Assembly (NCBI RefSeq): GCF_900101765.1
Contig: NZ_LT627735.1
Coordinates: forward strand, 2,263,501 to 2,327,500
Source of the DNA: Nonlabens sp. Hel1_33_55
Lineage (GTDB): Bacteria; Bacteroidota; Bacteroidia; Flavobacteriales; Flavobacteriaceae
DNA: 64,000 nucleotides
Direction of reading: 5' to 3'
The position numbers were made by a program, and so were the translations under genes. The notes under the pieces were generated by a model that searched no databases, had not been told where the DNA came from, and saw nothing but the letters and a program-made list of their open reading frames with translations. Positions 26,734-35,236 of this stretch are shown one piece after another (position 1 is the stretch's first letter; the number at the start of each line of letters is the position of its first letter).

Positions 26734-27569
26734 AAAAGAGTAACATTCAAATACCCGCCGAAAATAATAAAGTAATACTATTGGACTATGAGTTCATTGA
26801 TGGCGCCTCCAATCTACCTGTGGTAATATTTTGTCATGGGCTCAAAGGATTCAAAGATTGGGGCGCGTGGGATTTGATGGGTTCCGCTTTCGCGAAAGCG
26901 AACTACCTATTCATCAAATTCAACTTCTCACACAATGGCGGCACACCTGAAGAGCCCATCGATTTTCCTGATCTAGAAGCTTTTGGAAATAACAATTATA
27001 GTCTCGAAGTAAGAGACCTAAAGCGAGTGTTGGACTGGTTAGAAACTTCTGACCTACCAGCAGATCTTTCAAACATCAATCTTATGGGTCATTCCAGAGC
27101 TGGCGGAATCACAACCATCACATCAGCAAAAGATCAGCGCATAACTCGATTAATCACCATGGCTGGAGTAGCGGATTATGAAGAGCGATTCCCTACAGGT
27201 AAAAAATTAGAGCAATGGAAAAAGGACGGCGTCTATTATGTGAAAAATGGACGCACCCATCAGGACATGCCTTTCTATTACCAGCTATATGAAGACTTTC
27301 AGGAAAGCAGGGACGACCTCCACATTTTAAGCGCTGCAGCTCAACTCAGCATCCCTCATTTGATTGTTCATGGAACTTCAGACCCTACGGTTGATGTTCA
27401 GGATGCCCATCGATTAAAAAACAAAAGCACGCACAGTCAACTTGCTTTGATACGAGGAGCTGACCACGTTTTTGGAGCATCCCATCCATGGAAATCTGAC
27501 CTAATGCCTAATGATTTGCGACAGGTGGTGCAGTGTTGCGTTAATTTTTTGAATGCATGTCCTGCCTGA
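26730..27569 (+). CDS. Alpha/beta hydrolase
   Basis: A 279-residue cytoplasmic alpha/beta hydrolase. The catalytic triad reads S122 in NLMGHSRAGG, D218 in HGTSDPTVDV and H246 in RGADHVFGA; the oxyanion loop is FCHGLKGFKDW. It resembles dienelactone hydrolase or acylaminoacyl peptidase-like esterases, but the substrate is unknown. The ATG overlaps the AddB-type stop (ATGA), so it is translated with the nuclease. A perfect palindrome copy (26885-26900) encodes SAFAKANYL right after the oxyanion loop. Confidence 0.88.
   Translation: MKKSNIQIPAENNKVILLDYEFIDGASNLPVVIFCHGLKGFKDWGAWDLMGSAFAKANYLFIKFNFSHNGGTPEEPIDFPDLEAFGNNNYSLEVRDLKRVLDWLETSDLPADLSNINLMGHSRAGGITTITSAKDQRITRLITMAGVADYEERFPTGKKLEQWKKDGVYYVKNGRTHQDMPFYYQLYEDFQESRDDLHILSAAAQLSIPHLIVHGTSDPTVDVQDAHRLKNKSTHSQLALIRGADHVFGASHPWKSDLMPNDLRQVVQCCVNFLNACPA
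26885..26900. repeat. Dispersed palindrome, coding
   Basis: Perfect copy in the hydrolase gene; read as AFAKA. Confidence 0.97.
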
Positions 27570-27600
27570 ACGGTTTAAAATTTGAGGATCACCATAAACG

Positions 27601-27628
27601 AAAAAACGCAACCTAACAAGGTTGCGTT
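27601..27628 (-). terminator. Terminator of tRNA-Ala
   Basis: Read on the minus strand, AACGCAACCT pairs perfectly with AGGTTGCGTT around a 4-nt TGTT loop and is followed by a T run. It lies 7 nt beyond the tRNA 3' end. Confidence 0.85.
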
Positions 27629-27634
27629 CTTCAG

Positions 27635-27708
27635 TGGAGAATACCGGATTCGAACCGGTCACCTCTTGCCTGCCAGGCAAGCGCTCTAGCCAAATGAGCT
27701 AATCCCCC
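27635..27708 (-). tRNA. tRNA-Ala, anticodon GGC
   Basis: The minus strand folds into a full cloverleaf of 74 nt. The acceptor is GGGGGAT with ATTCTCC and discriminator A, the D-arm is in TAGCTCATTTGGCTAGAGC, the anticodon stem CTTGC/GCAAG closes the loop CTGGCAG with anticodon GGC, and the T-arm is ACCGG-TTCGAAT-CCGGT. Two or three acceptor pairs are G-U. The next bases are CTG, so CCA is not encoded. It is alone, transcribed divergently from the MATE gene. Confidence 0.93.
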
Positions 27709-27748
27709 AAAAATTGTGACGGCAAATATACACTTTCCAGCCTTTTCA

Positions 27749-27782
27749 TTGCGATAAATCAAATTCTTAACCAGTAAGTTTG
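27749..27782 (+). promoter_or_regulatory. Promoter of MATE gene, abutting a GTG start
   Basis: TTG at 27749-27751 and TAAGTTTG at 27775-27782 are 23 nt apart. The box ends 4 nt before the GTG start codon at 27787, so transcription would begin at or near the start codon. Confidence 0.5.
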
Positions 27783-27786
27783 CAGC

Positions 27787-29121
27787 GTGAAACCTGTCGT
27801 CAACATATCTACTAACGATATTCTCAAACTCGCCTTTCCAGCGATTATTGCGGGAATAGCAGAGCCCGTTATCAGCATCACAGATATTGCTATCATAGGC
27901 AATATGGAGAACAATAGTGTGGATGCACTGGCAGCAGTAGGACTTGCGGGCGCCTTCTTGAGCACCATTATCTGGACACTCGCACAAACCAAAACCTCTA
28001 TCTCCAGCATCGTTTCAAATGCTTTGGGAAATAAGTCACTGGAAAAAATCAATGATCTCATCCCACAAGTCATATGGATCAATATAGTATTGGGATTCCT
28101 TATTTATGCCATTACTGCTCCGCTCGCGTCCTTCATTTTTGATCTTTACAGCGCACAAGGTGAAGTCCTCAACCTCACGGCTTCCTACTACCAGATACGC
28201 GCTTTAGGCTTTCCATTGACGCTCAGTGCTTTTGCAATATTCGGAATATTTAGGGGTCTTCAAAATACAAGTTGGGCGATGATTGCCAGCATCTCTGGTG
28301 CGATCGTGAATATTGGATTGGACTATCTTTTGGTTTACGGTGTTGATGGATGGTTTGATGGCTTGGGACTGACCGGCGCCGCCATTGCGAGCCTAGTGGC
28401 ACAAACAACGATGCTTATCATTGCCTTGTTTTACTTTTTTACCAAAACACCATTCAGGATTTTCATCAATCAGTGGAAACCTCATTTCCTATTGGGTCAA
28501 CACATCAAACTGACTGCAAACTTTTTCCTGCGCACGCTAGCCATCAACGTGTGCATCTATCTATCCTACCGCTATGCAAATAGTTATGGCGTTGAAGAAG
28601 CTGCGACCCACGCCATTCTTATGAACATCTGGCTGTTCTTTTCCTTCTTTATCGATGGTTTTGCAAATGCAGGAAATGCCATAGGCGGCAAACTACTGGG
28701 TGCTCGAGATCGTGAATCTCTCAAGTATCTAGCGCTTAAAACAAATACGTTCGGTATAGGTGTTTCCATTGCGCTGGCCTTGATCTGTGCGCTGTTTTAC
28801 AACTATATAGGTGGCTGGTTTACAGACGATTCACAGGTTGATCTGCTCTTCATCAACACCTTTTTTATCATTCTTCTCATGCAGCCCATCAACGCCGTGG
28901 CGTTCGTTTATGACGGTATTTTCAAAGGCTGGGGCGAGGCACCTTACCTGCGCAACCTGCTACTAGTCGTGACCTTAGCTTTTTTCATTCCAGTGCTGCT
29001 GGTATTGGATTATTTCGGTTTTGAACTCAAGGCCATCTGGCTGGCATTTTTTGCATGGATGATAGGTAGAGCCGTCTTATTGCACCTAAAATTCAGGAAA
29101 AGGCTGGAGAAAATGGTTTGA
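27787..29121 (+). CDS. MATE family efflux transporter (DinF-like)
   Basis: A 444-residue inner membrane protein with about 12 hydrophobic segments and two related halves, as in multidrug and toxic compound extrusion exporters that use Na+ or H+ gradients. Typical segments are LAFPAIIAGIAEPVISITDIAIIGN at the start, GLAGAFLSTIIW, and the second-half FIDGFANAGNAIGGKLLGARD. The start is GTG at 27787 (KPVVNISTND follows). It is closer to DinF than NorM in appearance. The drug or metabolite exported is unknown. Confidence 0.92.
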   Translation: MKPVVNISTNDILKLAFPAIIAGIAEPVISITDIAIIGNMENNSVDALAAVGLAGAFLSTIIWTLAQTKTSISSIVSNALGNKSLEKINDLIPQVIWINIVLGFLIYAITAPLASFIFDLYSAQGEVLNLTASYYQIRALGFPLTLSAFAIFGIFRGLQNTSWAMIASISGAIVNIGLDYLLVYGVDGWFDGLGLTGAAIASLVAQTTMLIIALFYFFTKTPFRIFINQWKPHFLLGQHIKLTANFFLRTLAINVCIYLSYRYANSYGVEEAATHAILMNIWLFFSFFIDGFANAGNAIGGKLLGARDRESLKYLALKTNTFGIGVSIALALICALFYNYIGGWFTDDSQVDLLFINTFFIILLMQPINAVAFVYDGIFKGWGEAPYLRNLLLVVTLAFFIPVLLVLDYFGFELKAIWLAFFAWMIGRAVLLHLKFRKRLEKMV

Positions 29122-29138
29122 TGATTTTGGGACTTTAT

Positions 29139-29153
29139 GCTTTCGCGAAAGCG
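29139..29153. repeat. Dispersed palindrome, 15 of 16 bases, intergenic
   Basis: GCTTTCGCGAAAGCG 17 bp after the MATE stop codon. Confidence 0.92.
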
Positions 29154-29180
29154 AACTAATATCTCATTTTTCACATTTGG

Positions 29181-29269
29181 ACGTTGCCTGCGGCCGCGCT
29201 ATCCGTTGCAATCTTTTTATGCTGCTCGCGCATCGATAAAAAGGATTTCCACTTCTATCCCTAACGCGA
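29181..29269 (+). repeat. Hairpin repeat with conserved ends, copy 1
   Basis: The left end has CGCTATCCGTTGCAATC, the right end GGATTTCCACTTC then TATCCCTAACGCG. Between them CTTTTTAT pairs with ATAAAAAG around a loop. The ends are shared with the copies at 57092 and 57274, while the inner stem differs. Confidence 0.65.
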
Positions 29270-29289
29270 CCTCTGTGCTAGACAATTGG

Positions 29290-29297
29290 TATCTTTG
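29290..29297 (+). promoter_or_regulatory. Putative -7 box for the small membrane protein and queD
   Basis: TATCTTTG lies 16 nt upstream of the ATG at 29314. No suitable -33 TTG is seen. Confidence 0.4.
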
Positions 29298-29313
29298 CAT
29301 CAAACTTACAGGC

Positions 29314-29448
29314 ATGCTTGCTCTACTTCAAGAAGAAAACTGGTTTATCCAACTTTCCCGATTCATGGGTGGCGTTGGGATCTTTCTAGTGATTGGGATT
29401 ATTCTCATAGTCGTGGTTGTTTACAAGAAATTTTTTAAGAATCGCTAA
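29314..29448 (+). CDS. Small single-span membrane protein
   Basis: A 44-residue protein from the ATG at 29314: MLALLQEENWFIQLSRF, then the hydrophobic span MGGVGIFLVIGIILIVVVVY and a basic tail KKFFKNR. A longer frame starting at 29137 passes through the dispersed palindrome and the hairpin repeat and is not credible. The promoter-like box at 29290 and the TAATG overlap with queD support this start. The function is unknown; the basic cytoplasmic tail suggests an N-out orientation. Confidence 0.6.
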   Translation: MLALLQEENWFIQLSRFMGGVGIFLVIGIILIVVVVYKKFFKNR

Positions 29449-29900
29449 TGGGAAGTGTGCGCATTACTAAGGAGTTCACGTTTGAAACCGGTCATGCCTT
29501 ATACGGTTATGACGGCAAATGTCGCAATGTTCACGGGCATAGTTATAAGCTGGCGGTGACGGTTATAGGCGAACCCATCATGGATTCTGACAACGTGAAA
29601 TATGGGATGGTGATCGATTTTGGCGATTTGAAGAAAATAGTCAAAGAGGAAATTGTGGATCCATTTGATCACGCGACCGTTTTCAATAAGAACTCGCCAC
29701 ATGTGGAACTCGCCAAAGAACTTGAATCCCGCGGTCACGAAGTCATCCTAGCCGATTACCAACCTACCAGCGAAATGATGATTCAGGACTTCGCAAAAAA
29801 AATAGGCGACCGCTTACCTAAAAACATCAAACTATTCTCCCTACGACTACGCGAGACCGAAACCAGCTATGCAGAATGGTTTGCGAGTGATAATAATTAG
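29448..29900 (+). CDS. queD: 6-carboxytetrahydropterin synthase
   Basis: A 150-residue member of the 6-pyruvoyl-tetrahydropterin synthase family, which makes 6-carboxy-5,6,7,8-tetrahydropterin for queuosine and other deazaguanines. Zinc ligands are the histidines of FETGHALYG and of CRNVHGHSY; the catalytic cysteine is the C of KCRNVHGH. Downstream are MVIDFGDLKKIV, PFDHATVFN and the substrate-binding Glu of LRETETSYAEW. Other queuosine genes are not in the window. It overlaps the small membrane protein gene by one base. Confidence 0.92.
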   Translation: MGSVRITKEFTFETGHALYGYDGKCRNVHGHSYKLAVTVIGEPIMDSDNVKYGMVIDFGDLKKIVKEEIVDPFDHATVFNKNSPHVELAKELESRGHEVILADYQPTSEMMIQDFAKKIGDRLPKNIKLFSLRLRETETSYAEWFASDNN

Positions 29901-29902
29901 TG

Positions 29903-29932
29903 GAGTTAGGAGTTAGGAGTTAGGAGTTAGGA
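29903..29932. repeat. Perfect heptamer array (GAGTTAG)4
   Basis: Four perfect GAGTTAG units followed by GA begin 3 nt after the queD stop. The unit resembles the complement of the array at 30131. Confidence 0.9.
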
Positions 29933-30130
29933 AAATGCTTATTCCAATCCGATCTAGCGCTATATCTAAGCGAGAAATCAATTTTTTATCTCTAAAATTT
30001 CGCAGAAATAAGTCTGGTAGCCGGACTTTGAAAAGACTGTACACCTTTGATTTACCAATAGTTGACCTTGCTTATTTAAAAAATAAATTTTTTAATAATT
30101 CAACAATTGGCAATTTTGGAACTTGGACTC

Positions 30131-30158
30131 TGAACTCTGAACTCTGAACTCTGAACTC
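30131..30158. repeat. Perfect heptamer array (TGAACTC)4
   Basis: Four perfect TGAACTC units, preceded by a diverged GGACTC. On the other strand the unit is GAGTTCA, so it forms a loose inverted pair with the GAGTTAG array about 200 bp away. Confidence 0.9.
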
Positions 30159-30170
30159 AAAAATTAACGA

Positions 30171-31088
30171 TTAACTCATAATCCAATCCCGCGGGTTCTC
30201 CAACACCTCAACTAATTCGGCTTCTTTGGATCCAGGTTCTGGATGATGGTCGTATTTCCATTGGACTATTGGTGGTAGACTCATTAATATACTCTCAATA
30301 CGTCCATTAGTCCTCAAGCCGAATAGCGTTCCCTTATCATGAACAAGGTTGAACTCTACGTAGCGACCGCGGCGTATTTCTTGCCATTCTATGTTTTCTG
30401 TAGAAAATGGTAGATCCTTTCTTTTGTTTACAATTGGTACATAAGCATCTAGGAAATGGGAAGCCATATCCTTCTGGAATTCTAGCCAGTCTGCCATAGA
30501 GTGATTTTCATCTGCACGGCAATAGTCGTAGAAAAGACCACCTATGCCTCGCGCTTCATTCCTGTGCGCGTTATGAAAGTAGGTATCGCATCTTTCCTTG
30601 AAATTTTGATAATCTGCAACATCATGTCTATCACAGGCATCCTTACAAACCTGATGGAAATGTCGAGCATCTTCTTCAAAAAGATAATACGGCGTTAGAT
30701 CCAGACCACCACCAAACCAACAGTCGACAAGTGATCCAGTTTTATCATACATTTCAAAATACCTGAAGTTGGCATGGACGGTAGGTACCATTGGGTTGAC
30801 TGGATGAATCACGAGACTGATTCCAGTTGCATAGAAATCGGCATCCTGAACGTTGAAATACTTTTGCATGGCCAGCGGCAAAGCTCCATGGACCGCACTA
30901 ATGTTCACACCACCTTTTGCAAAAACATCGCCATCCTGAATAATTCGGGAAAAACCGCCGCCACCTTCCTCACGATGCCATTCGTCTTCTTGGAATTTGG
31001 AGTTGCCGTCCAGACTTTCGAGTTTAGATGTAATGATGTTTTGGAGTTCTTTGATAAAAGAAAAGAAAGCGTCTTTTTGGGAATCCAT
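30171..31088 (-). CDS. hemF: Coproporphyrinogen III oxidase, aerobic
   Basis: HemF uses oxygen to decarboxylate coproporphyrinogen III to protoporphyrinogen IX. The 305-residue enzyme shows the family signatures GGGGFSRIIQDGDVFAKGGV, the HANFRYFE strand and WFGGGLDLTPYYLFEEDA, plus FGLRTNGRIESILMSLPP near the C-terminus. It is the last gene of the minus-strand hemD-hemE-trkH-EI24-hemF run, 28 nt beyond the EI24 gene. Confidence 0.97.
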   Translation of the reverse strand: MDSQKDAFFSFIKELQNIITSKLESLDGNSKFQEDEWHREEGGGGFSRIIQDGDVFAKGGVNISAVHGALPLAMQKYFNVQDADFYATGISLVIHPVNPMVPTVHANFRYFEMYDKTGSLVDCWFGGGLDLTPYYLFEEDARHFHQVCKDACDRHDVADYQNFKERCDTYFHNAHRNEARGIGGLFYDYCRADENHSMADWLEFQKDMASHFLDAYVPIVNKRKDLPFSTENIEWQEIRRGRYVEFNLVHDKGTLFGLRTNGRIESILMSLPPIVQWKYDHHPEPGSKEAELVEVLENPRDWIMS

Positions 31089-31116
31089 AAGGTTAAAGTC
31101 TACTTACAAAGGTACT

Positions 31117-31896
31117 TTATATAGCAGCGTCAATCGAAGAGTCTGAAAGCAATTTTTGACCGCGTAGCAACTCTAAAGTGGTTTTGCTGGCAGCGGTAAC
31201 GGATACCGGCAGCACCAAAATAATTCCCACAATAGGTATCAATAACATGGCATTGAAAACAATCCCGTTACCTATAGCGCAACCACGATGGCTTTTTACA
31301 AAATCAATGCTTTGGCGGTATTTGTAGTGACGTTCCAGCGTGTAGTCCATATTCCCAAATCCAGCATAATAGGATTGTACCAAAAATCCGATCACCCAGA
31401 ATAGAATCCCAACTACTGGAATTAGACTTAATATCAATAACGGTATGGTAAGCAGCAATTCAAAAAACAAATTGCGCACGTTAATGCGTATGCCGCGAGA
31501 AAGTTGAGAGGCATTTGAGGTGTTTCTGTGAGTGATGGCCTCGTGAATTTCTGGATACAAATGCTTTTCAATCTTTTCAGATACCGGAGACATGAATGGT
31601 GCGCTCAACGCCATTACAAAGTGTTTATACACCAGCAATCCTAATATGACTATAATGATAGCGCTAAGAACTTCCGCGAAAGCGAAAAAAGTCTCTGCTC
31701 CAGTTTCCCAGACCCAAAGCCTAGTCAGTGGTCCGGCAAGATTGTCTGACAATCCGTAGGCTGCAAAACCTATGGTGATAGCAAACAATATACTGATCGC
31801 CATGGGAACCATGAAATATTTCCACAAGCCCAGTTGCGACATTAATTTGAAGCTACCAGCGTAATCTTTTAAGGCTTTTAAAATGTTTTTGATCAT
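31117..31896 (-). CDS. EI24/CysZ family membrane protein
   Basis: A 259-residue membrane protein with about four to six hydrophobic segments (for example YFMVPMAISILFAITIGFAAY, AIIIVILGLLVYKHFVMALSAPF, LLLTIPLLILSLIPVVGILFW). The APFMSPVSEKIEKHL segment and the overall layout match the EI24 domain family, to which the sulfate transporter CysZ belongs. In flavobacteria such genes are found beside hemF, but the substrate is not known. A half palindrome at 31671-31684 encodes FAFAEVLS at the start of the second segment. It lies 2 nt after trkH. Confidence 0.8.
   Translation of the reverse strand: MIKNILKALKDYAGSFKLMSQLGLWKYFMVPMAISILFAITIGFAAYGLSDNLAGPLTRLWVWETGAETFFAFAEVLSAIIIVILGLLVYKHFVMALSAPFMSPVSEKIEKHLYPEIHEAITHRNTSNASQLSRGIRINVRNLFFELLLTIPLLILSLIPVVGILFWVIGFLVQSYYAGFGNMDYTLERHYKYRQSIDFVKSHRGCAIGNGIVFNAMLLIPIVGIILVLPVSVTAASKTTLELLRGQKLLSDSSIDAAI
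31671..31684. repeat. Dispersed palindrome remnant, coding
   Basis: CTTCCGCGAAAGCG in the EI24 gene; read as AFAE on the minus strand. Confidence 0.6.
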
Positions 31897-31898
31897 AA

Positions 31899-33263
31899 CT
31901 ATACGGCTATATCTTCTTCAATAACGTGGCCGTTATCAATATAGGTTTTACTTATGGCAAGCCCAAATGTCAATACGCCCAACCTACCAATAAACATCAA
32001 ACAAATAATTACGATTTTACCGAACATCGTCAAACTTCCCGTAATTCCCATCGATAAGCCGACTGTTCCCAAGGCAGATAATACTTCAAATGAGATCATT
32101 TCCAAAGAGATGGTTTCAGAAAATGTCAGGAGAAAAATACCTGCAAAACTGAGCATGAAATAGAAGATAAAAGTGGATACAGCTACACTAACGCGCTCAT
32201 CAGGAATTTGTCTGTTGAAGAACATCACTTCTACCGAGTTTTTTAATTTACTGCGCAAATAGGCCACCGTGGCGACAAAAGTGGTGATCTTCAAACCACC
32301 AGAGGTTCCTGATGGTGAAGCTCCTATGTACATTAAAAGGATAGTTACCATTGCTGTTGGTAATATGAATCCGCCGAAATCTATGGTGTTGAATCCCACA
32401 GTTGTCATAGCACTCATACTTTGAAAGAAAGCAGCATAAAATCGTGGCGCTCCATCAAGAGATATAATTTCAGGCTCTGCAAAGTATAGTGTAGTCGTTC
32501 CTGCGGTAAGTAATATCAAAAAGCCAGACATAATGAGCTTTGAAGTAAAACTTACACGATGGCCTTTCTTAGTTAGCTTAAGCCAGAAATCTGTGAACAC
32601 TATAAAACCTAGTGATCCCGCTATGGCCAGAAACGAAATGGTGAAGTTGATCCAGCCATCGCTCACATAGTCCGTAAATCCAGAGTTGAAAAGGCTAAAA
32701 CCTGCGGTACAGAATGCGCTGACACTATGGAATAAACTGTTCCACAACCGTTCCCAGAATCCCCAATCTTCATCAGCAAAACCAATAAAGAAAAATATAG
32801 TCCCTATTATTTCAAATAGGACGGTATAAATAATAACCGACTTTAAGAAAGGTCTTAATTTGAGCGTGTCTGGTATGGAGAATGCAGCGCTCAATATACG
32901 TTCCCGCCATTGTGAAGCGCGCCGGCTGGTGTTCAATAGTATATATGTGGTAAAGGTCATGTAACCTATACCACCTATCTGAAATAGCAACATGATTACC
33001 AGCTGACCAAAAAAGGTAAAGTCATCTGACATACTCAACGTCAACAACCCTGTGGTTGATATTGCAGATGTTGAAGCAAACAGAGCATCGATAATGGAAA
33101 GATCACTTTTACGCGCAAACGGCAGGCATAGCAATAAAAATCCAATCAGATTGTACATGAAAAACCCATAGACCAGATTGCGTTGTGGCGATTGGGTTAA
33201 CAAGAACCGATTGTACTTGCGTAAAAATGTTTTCACATTAGTATTCCTTAACGGCATCCACAA
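31899..33263 (-). CDS. TrkH/KtrB family potassium uptake protein
   Basis: A 454-residue membrane pore protein for K+ uptake. It has the four pore-loop filters expected from fourfold pseudosymmetry: ISTTGLLTLS, FCTAGFSLFN, MTTVGFNTID and LGTVGLSMGI, each with the conserved glycine. A TrkA or KtrA regulatory partner is not in the window. With the ATG at 33263 the gene overlaps hemE by 26 bp; an alternative ATG is at 33257, and a GTG at 33236, directly after the hemE stop, would give 445 residues (VKTFLRKYNRF). The start is therefore open. Confidence 0.92.
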   Translation of the reverse strand: MWMPLRNTNVKTFLRKYNRFLLTQSPQRNLVYGFFMYNLIGFLLLCLPFARKSDLSIIDALFASTSAISTTGLLTLSMSDDFTFFGQLVIMLLFQIGGIGYMTFTTYILLNTSRRASQWRERILSAAFSIPDTLKLRPFLKSVIIYTVLFEIIGTIFFFIGFADEDWGFWERLWNSLFHSVSAFCTAGFSLFNSGFTDYVSDGWINFTISFLAIAGSLGFIVFTDFWLKLTKKGHRVSFTSKLIMSGFLILLTAGTTTLYFAEPEIISLDGAPRFYAAFFQSMSAMTTVGFNTIDFGGFILPTAMVTILLMYIGASPSGTSGGLKITTFVATVAYLRSKLKNSVEVMFFNRQIPDERVSVAVSTFIFYFMLSFAGIFLLTFSETISLEMISFEVLSALGTVGLSMGITGSLTMFGKIVIICLMFIGRLGVLTFGLAISKTYIDNGHVIEEDIAV

Positions 33264-34257
33264 ATGCCTGTGCGTTTTCTACTGGGATATTAGGTAAAAT
33301 TCCATGACCCAGATTAGCCACAAATTTATCTTTACCGAATTCATCAATCATCTGCTTTACCATTTTTTTAATGGTGGCTGGTGGTGAGAATAACCTAGAT
33401 GGATCAAAGTTTCCCTGAAGGGTAATATTACCACCAGAAAGGTAGCGTGCATTACGCGCACTGCAGGTCCAGTCAACACCTAGCGCAGCAGCACCACTTT
33501 TTGACATTTCATTCAAGGCAAACCAACATCCTTTTCCAAAAACGATAACTTCTGTCACTGGTCTCAAGGAATTGATAATTTGCTGTATGTATTTCCAAGA
33601 AAATTCCTGATAATCTACCGGTGAAAGCATGCCGCCCCAAGAGTCAAATACCTGCACAGCATTGACACCGTGTTTTACTTTTTTATGCAAGTAAGCAATG
33701 GTGGTATCTGTAATGCGTTGCAAAAGTTCATGAGCAGCTTCTGGTTGTGTGAAACAAAACTCTTTTGCCTTGTCAAAATTCTTGCTTCCCTGACCTTGTA
33801 CGCAATAACATAAAATGGTCCATGGCGACCCAGCAAAACCTATGAGCGGCACACGGTTAGCAAGAGCATCCTTAGTCATATCAATAGCTTCCATGACATA
33901 ACTTAGTGAATCCGCAACGTCTGGAACCACTACCCTATTGAGGTCTGCGGCAGATCTAATGGGATTAGGCAGCCATGGTCCTACACCTGGCTTCATTTCT
34001 ACCTCGATATTCATAGCTTGTGGAATTACCAAAATATCTGAAAATAAAATCGCAGCATCTGGTCCTATCTGATCGATGGGCATTACTGTAATTTCTGTAG
34101 CTAGTTCTGGCGTCTGGCAACGCGTGAAGAAATCATATTTAGCTTTGAGCTTCATAAAGTCTGGTAGGTATCTTCCTGCCTGACGCATCATCCATACTGG
34201 TGGACGCTCCACGGTTTCTCCTCTTAAAGCTCTAAGAAATAAGTCATTTTTTATCAT
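33238..34257 (-). CDS. hemE: Uroporphyrinogen decarboxylase
   Basis: HemE removes four carboxyl groups from uroporphyrinogen III. The 339-residue protein has the N-terminal signature RPPVWMMRQAGRYLPDF with substrate-binding arginines, the conserved aspartate in FSDILVIPQAM, GFAGSPWTILCY, VQVFDSWGG and the C-terminal LGHGILPNIPVEN. It overlaps hemD by 14 bp. Confidence 0.98.
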   Translation of the reverse strand: MIKNDLFLRALRGETVERPPVWMMRQAGRYLPDFMKLKAKYDFFTRCQTPELATEITVMPIDQIGPDAAILFSDILVIPQAMNIEVEMKPGVGPWLPNPIRSAADLNRVVVPDVADSLSYVMEAIDMTKDALANRVPLIGFAGSPWTILCYCVQGQGSKNFDKAKEFCFTQPEAAHELLQRITDTTIAYLHKKVKHGVNAVQVFDSWGGMLSPVDYQEFSWKYIQQIINSLRPVTEVIVFGKGCWFALNEMSKSGAAALGVDWTCSARNARYLSGGNITLQGNFDPSRLFSPPATIKKMVKQMIDEFGKDKFVANLGHGILPNIPVENAQAFVDAVKEY

Positions 34258-34912
34258 CTCGCAATATTTTTATCGCTGTAACCAGCACATTTTCAATTGT
34301 TTGTTTGTTAGCTACATGAACGTTCTCAAAATGTTCCTTTGCAGCCGCTGCAGTAGTCTCACCTATACAAATGGAGCATTTAGGTTGATGTTTGTTCGCT
34401 TTCGCGAAAGCGTAAACACCACGAGGACTGTAAAACAAAACCGCTTCAAAAATACGATCAAAGCTTTTGTGCACGATGGAAGACTCATAAACAATCACCT
34501 CATTTAACGAGACCTTATGGCTTTTGAATATATCAGGCAACTCGTCACGGCGGTTGTCGCTACATAAATATGTGAATTTCTTATCTGGAAACCGAGCCAC
34601 AAGTTGCAAAGCCAGCTCCCGTGCATTTTTGGCAATAATTTTTGGTTCAAATTCCAACTCTTTCAAAGCATCAGCGGTGACGGAGCCTACACAGTAAATG
34701 GATTTGATTTGCTCTTTATAATCTGTGATAGGATGCGTCGCATTTTTACTGGTTATAATCACATGCTCTAATGGATAAGAGCTAAGATCAGCCTTTAAGT
34801 TATCTGTTCTTAGAATGTCATAATGCACCAATCCTATATCGCTATTCAAAACCAATTGCTGTTGAGGCAAAGTCAATAGTTTAGTAGATAATAAGGTGGC
34901 TGACATTCTCAA
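34244..34912 (-). CDS. hemD: Uroporphyrinogen-III synthase
   Basis: HemD closes hydroxymethylbilane into uroporphyrinogen III. The 222-residue protein has the weak sequence features of the family: IITSKNATHPI, IYCVGSVTADALKELEFEP, a Tyr-containing VIVYESSIVHKSF and AVLFYSPRGVYAFAKANKH, then CSICIGETTAAAAKEHF. The palindrome at 34397-34412 supplies the AFAKAN part. Position upstream of hemE strengthens the call. A TAGCTTTG box on the minus strand (34930-34937) is 17 nt upstream of the ATG. hemC is not present. Confidence 0.9.
   Translation of the reverse strand: MRMSATLLSTKLLTLPQQQLVLNSDIGLVHYDILRTDNLKADLSSYPLEHVIITSKNATHPITDYKEQIKSIYCVGSVTADALKELEFEPKIIAKNARELALQLVARFPDKKFTYLCSDNRRDELPDIFKSHKVSLNEVIVYESSIVHKSFDRIFEAVLFYSPRGVYAFAKANKHQPKCSICIGETTAAAAKEHFENVHVANKQTIENVLVTAIKILRDDKK
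34397..34412. repeat. Dispersed palindrome, coding
   Basis: Perfect copy in hemD; read as AFAKA on the minus strand. Confidence 0.97.
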
Positions 34913-35236
34913 AATTGTAGGTAAAGTTACAAAGCTATCGCGTTAATGAGATACTAATTAGAAGCACTACCTGAGAATCATCTATCTGACCTAAATCATC
35001 ACCAATTTATTGATAGGCAATTTGAGTAATAACACATGAGTGTTTTTCCTACAAAAATTAGGTTTAGAGCGCCTTTTTCAGGATAATAAAGGGTTGATTA
35101 ACAACTAAAAAATTACTTATATCGTAGATAATACACCTCAATTACGAAAATTTAATAGGCCGAATCTATTGGCTATTTGGAAAATCGAAGCTTCTTATTG
35201 AAACTACCAGTATAGAAATGTGAAAATTATCATTAA
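34913..35236. other. Divergent intergenic region, hemD and Crp/Fnr gene
   Basis: This 324-bp AT-rich stretch should hold promoters for both genes. On the hemD side TAGCTTTG (minus, 34930-34937) is a likely -7 box. I see no RNA gene, terminator or strong palindrome; the dispersed 16-bp repeat is absent. Confidence 0.5.

Noticed and set aside
27631..27987. 118-codon minus-strand frame over the tRNA region
   Set aside because: It covers tRNA-Ala and is antisense to the MATE gene, which has strong family motifs.
29137..29313. Upstream part of the 103-codon frame before queD
   Set aside because: It translates the dispersed palindrome and the hairpin repeat; the ATG at 29314 after a -7 box is better.
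29935..30147. 70-codon open frame after queD
   Set aside because: It lies between and runs into the heptamer arrays; its C-terminus is repeat-encoded and there is no recognisable domain.
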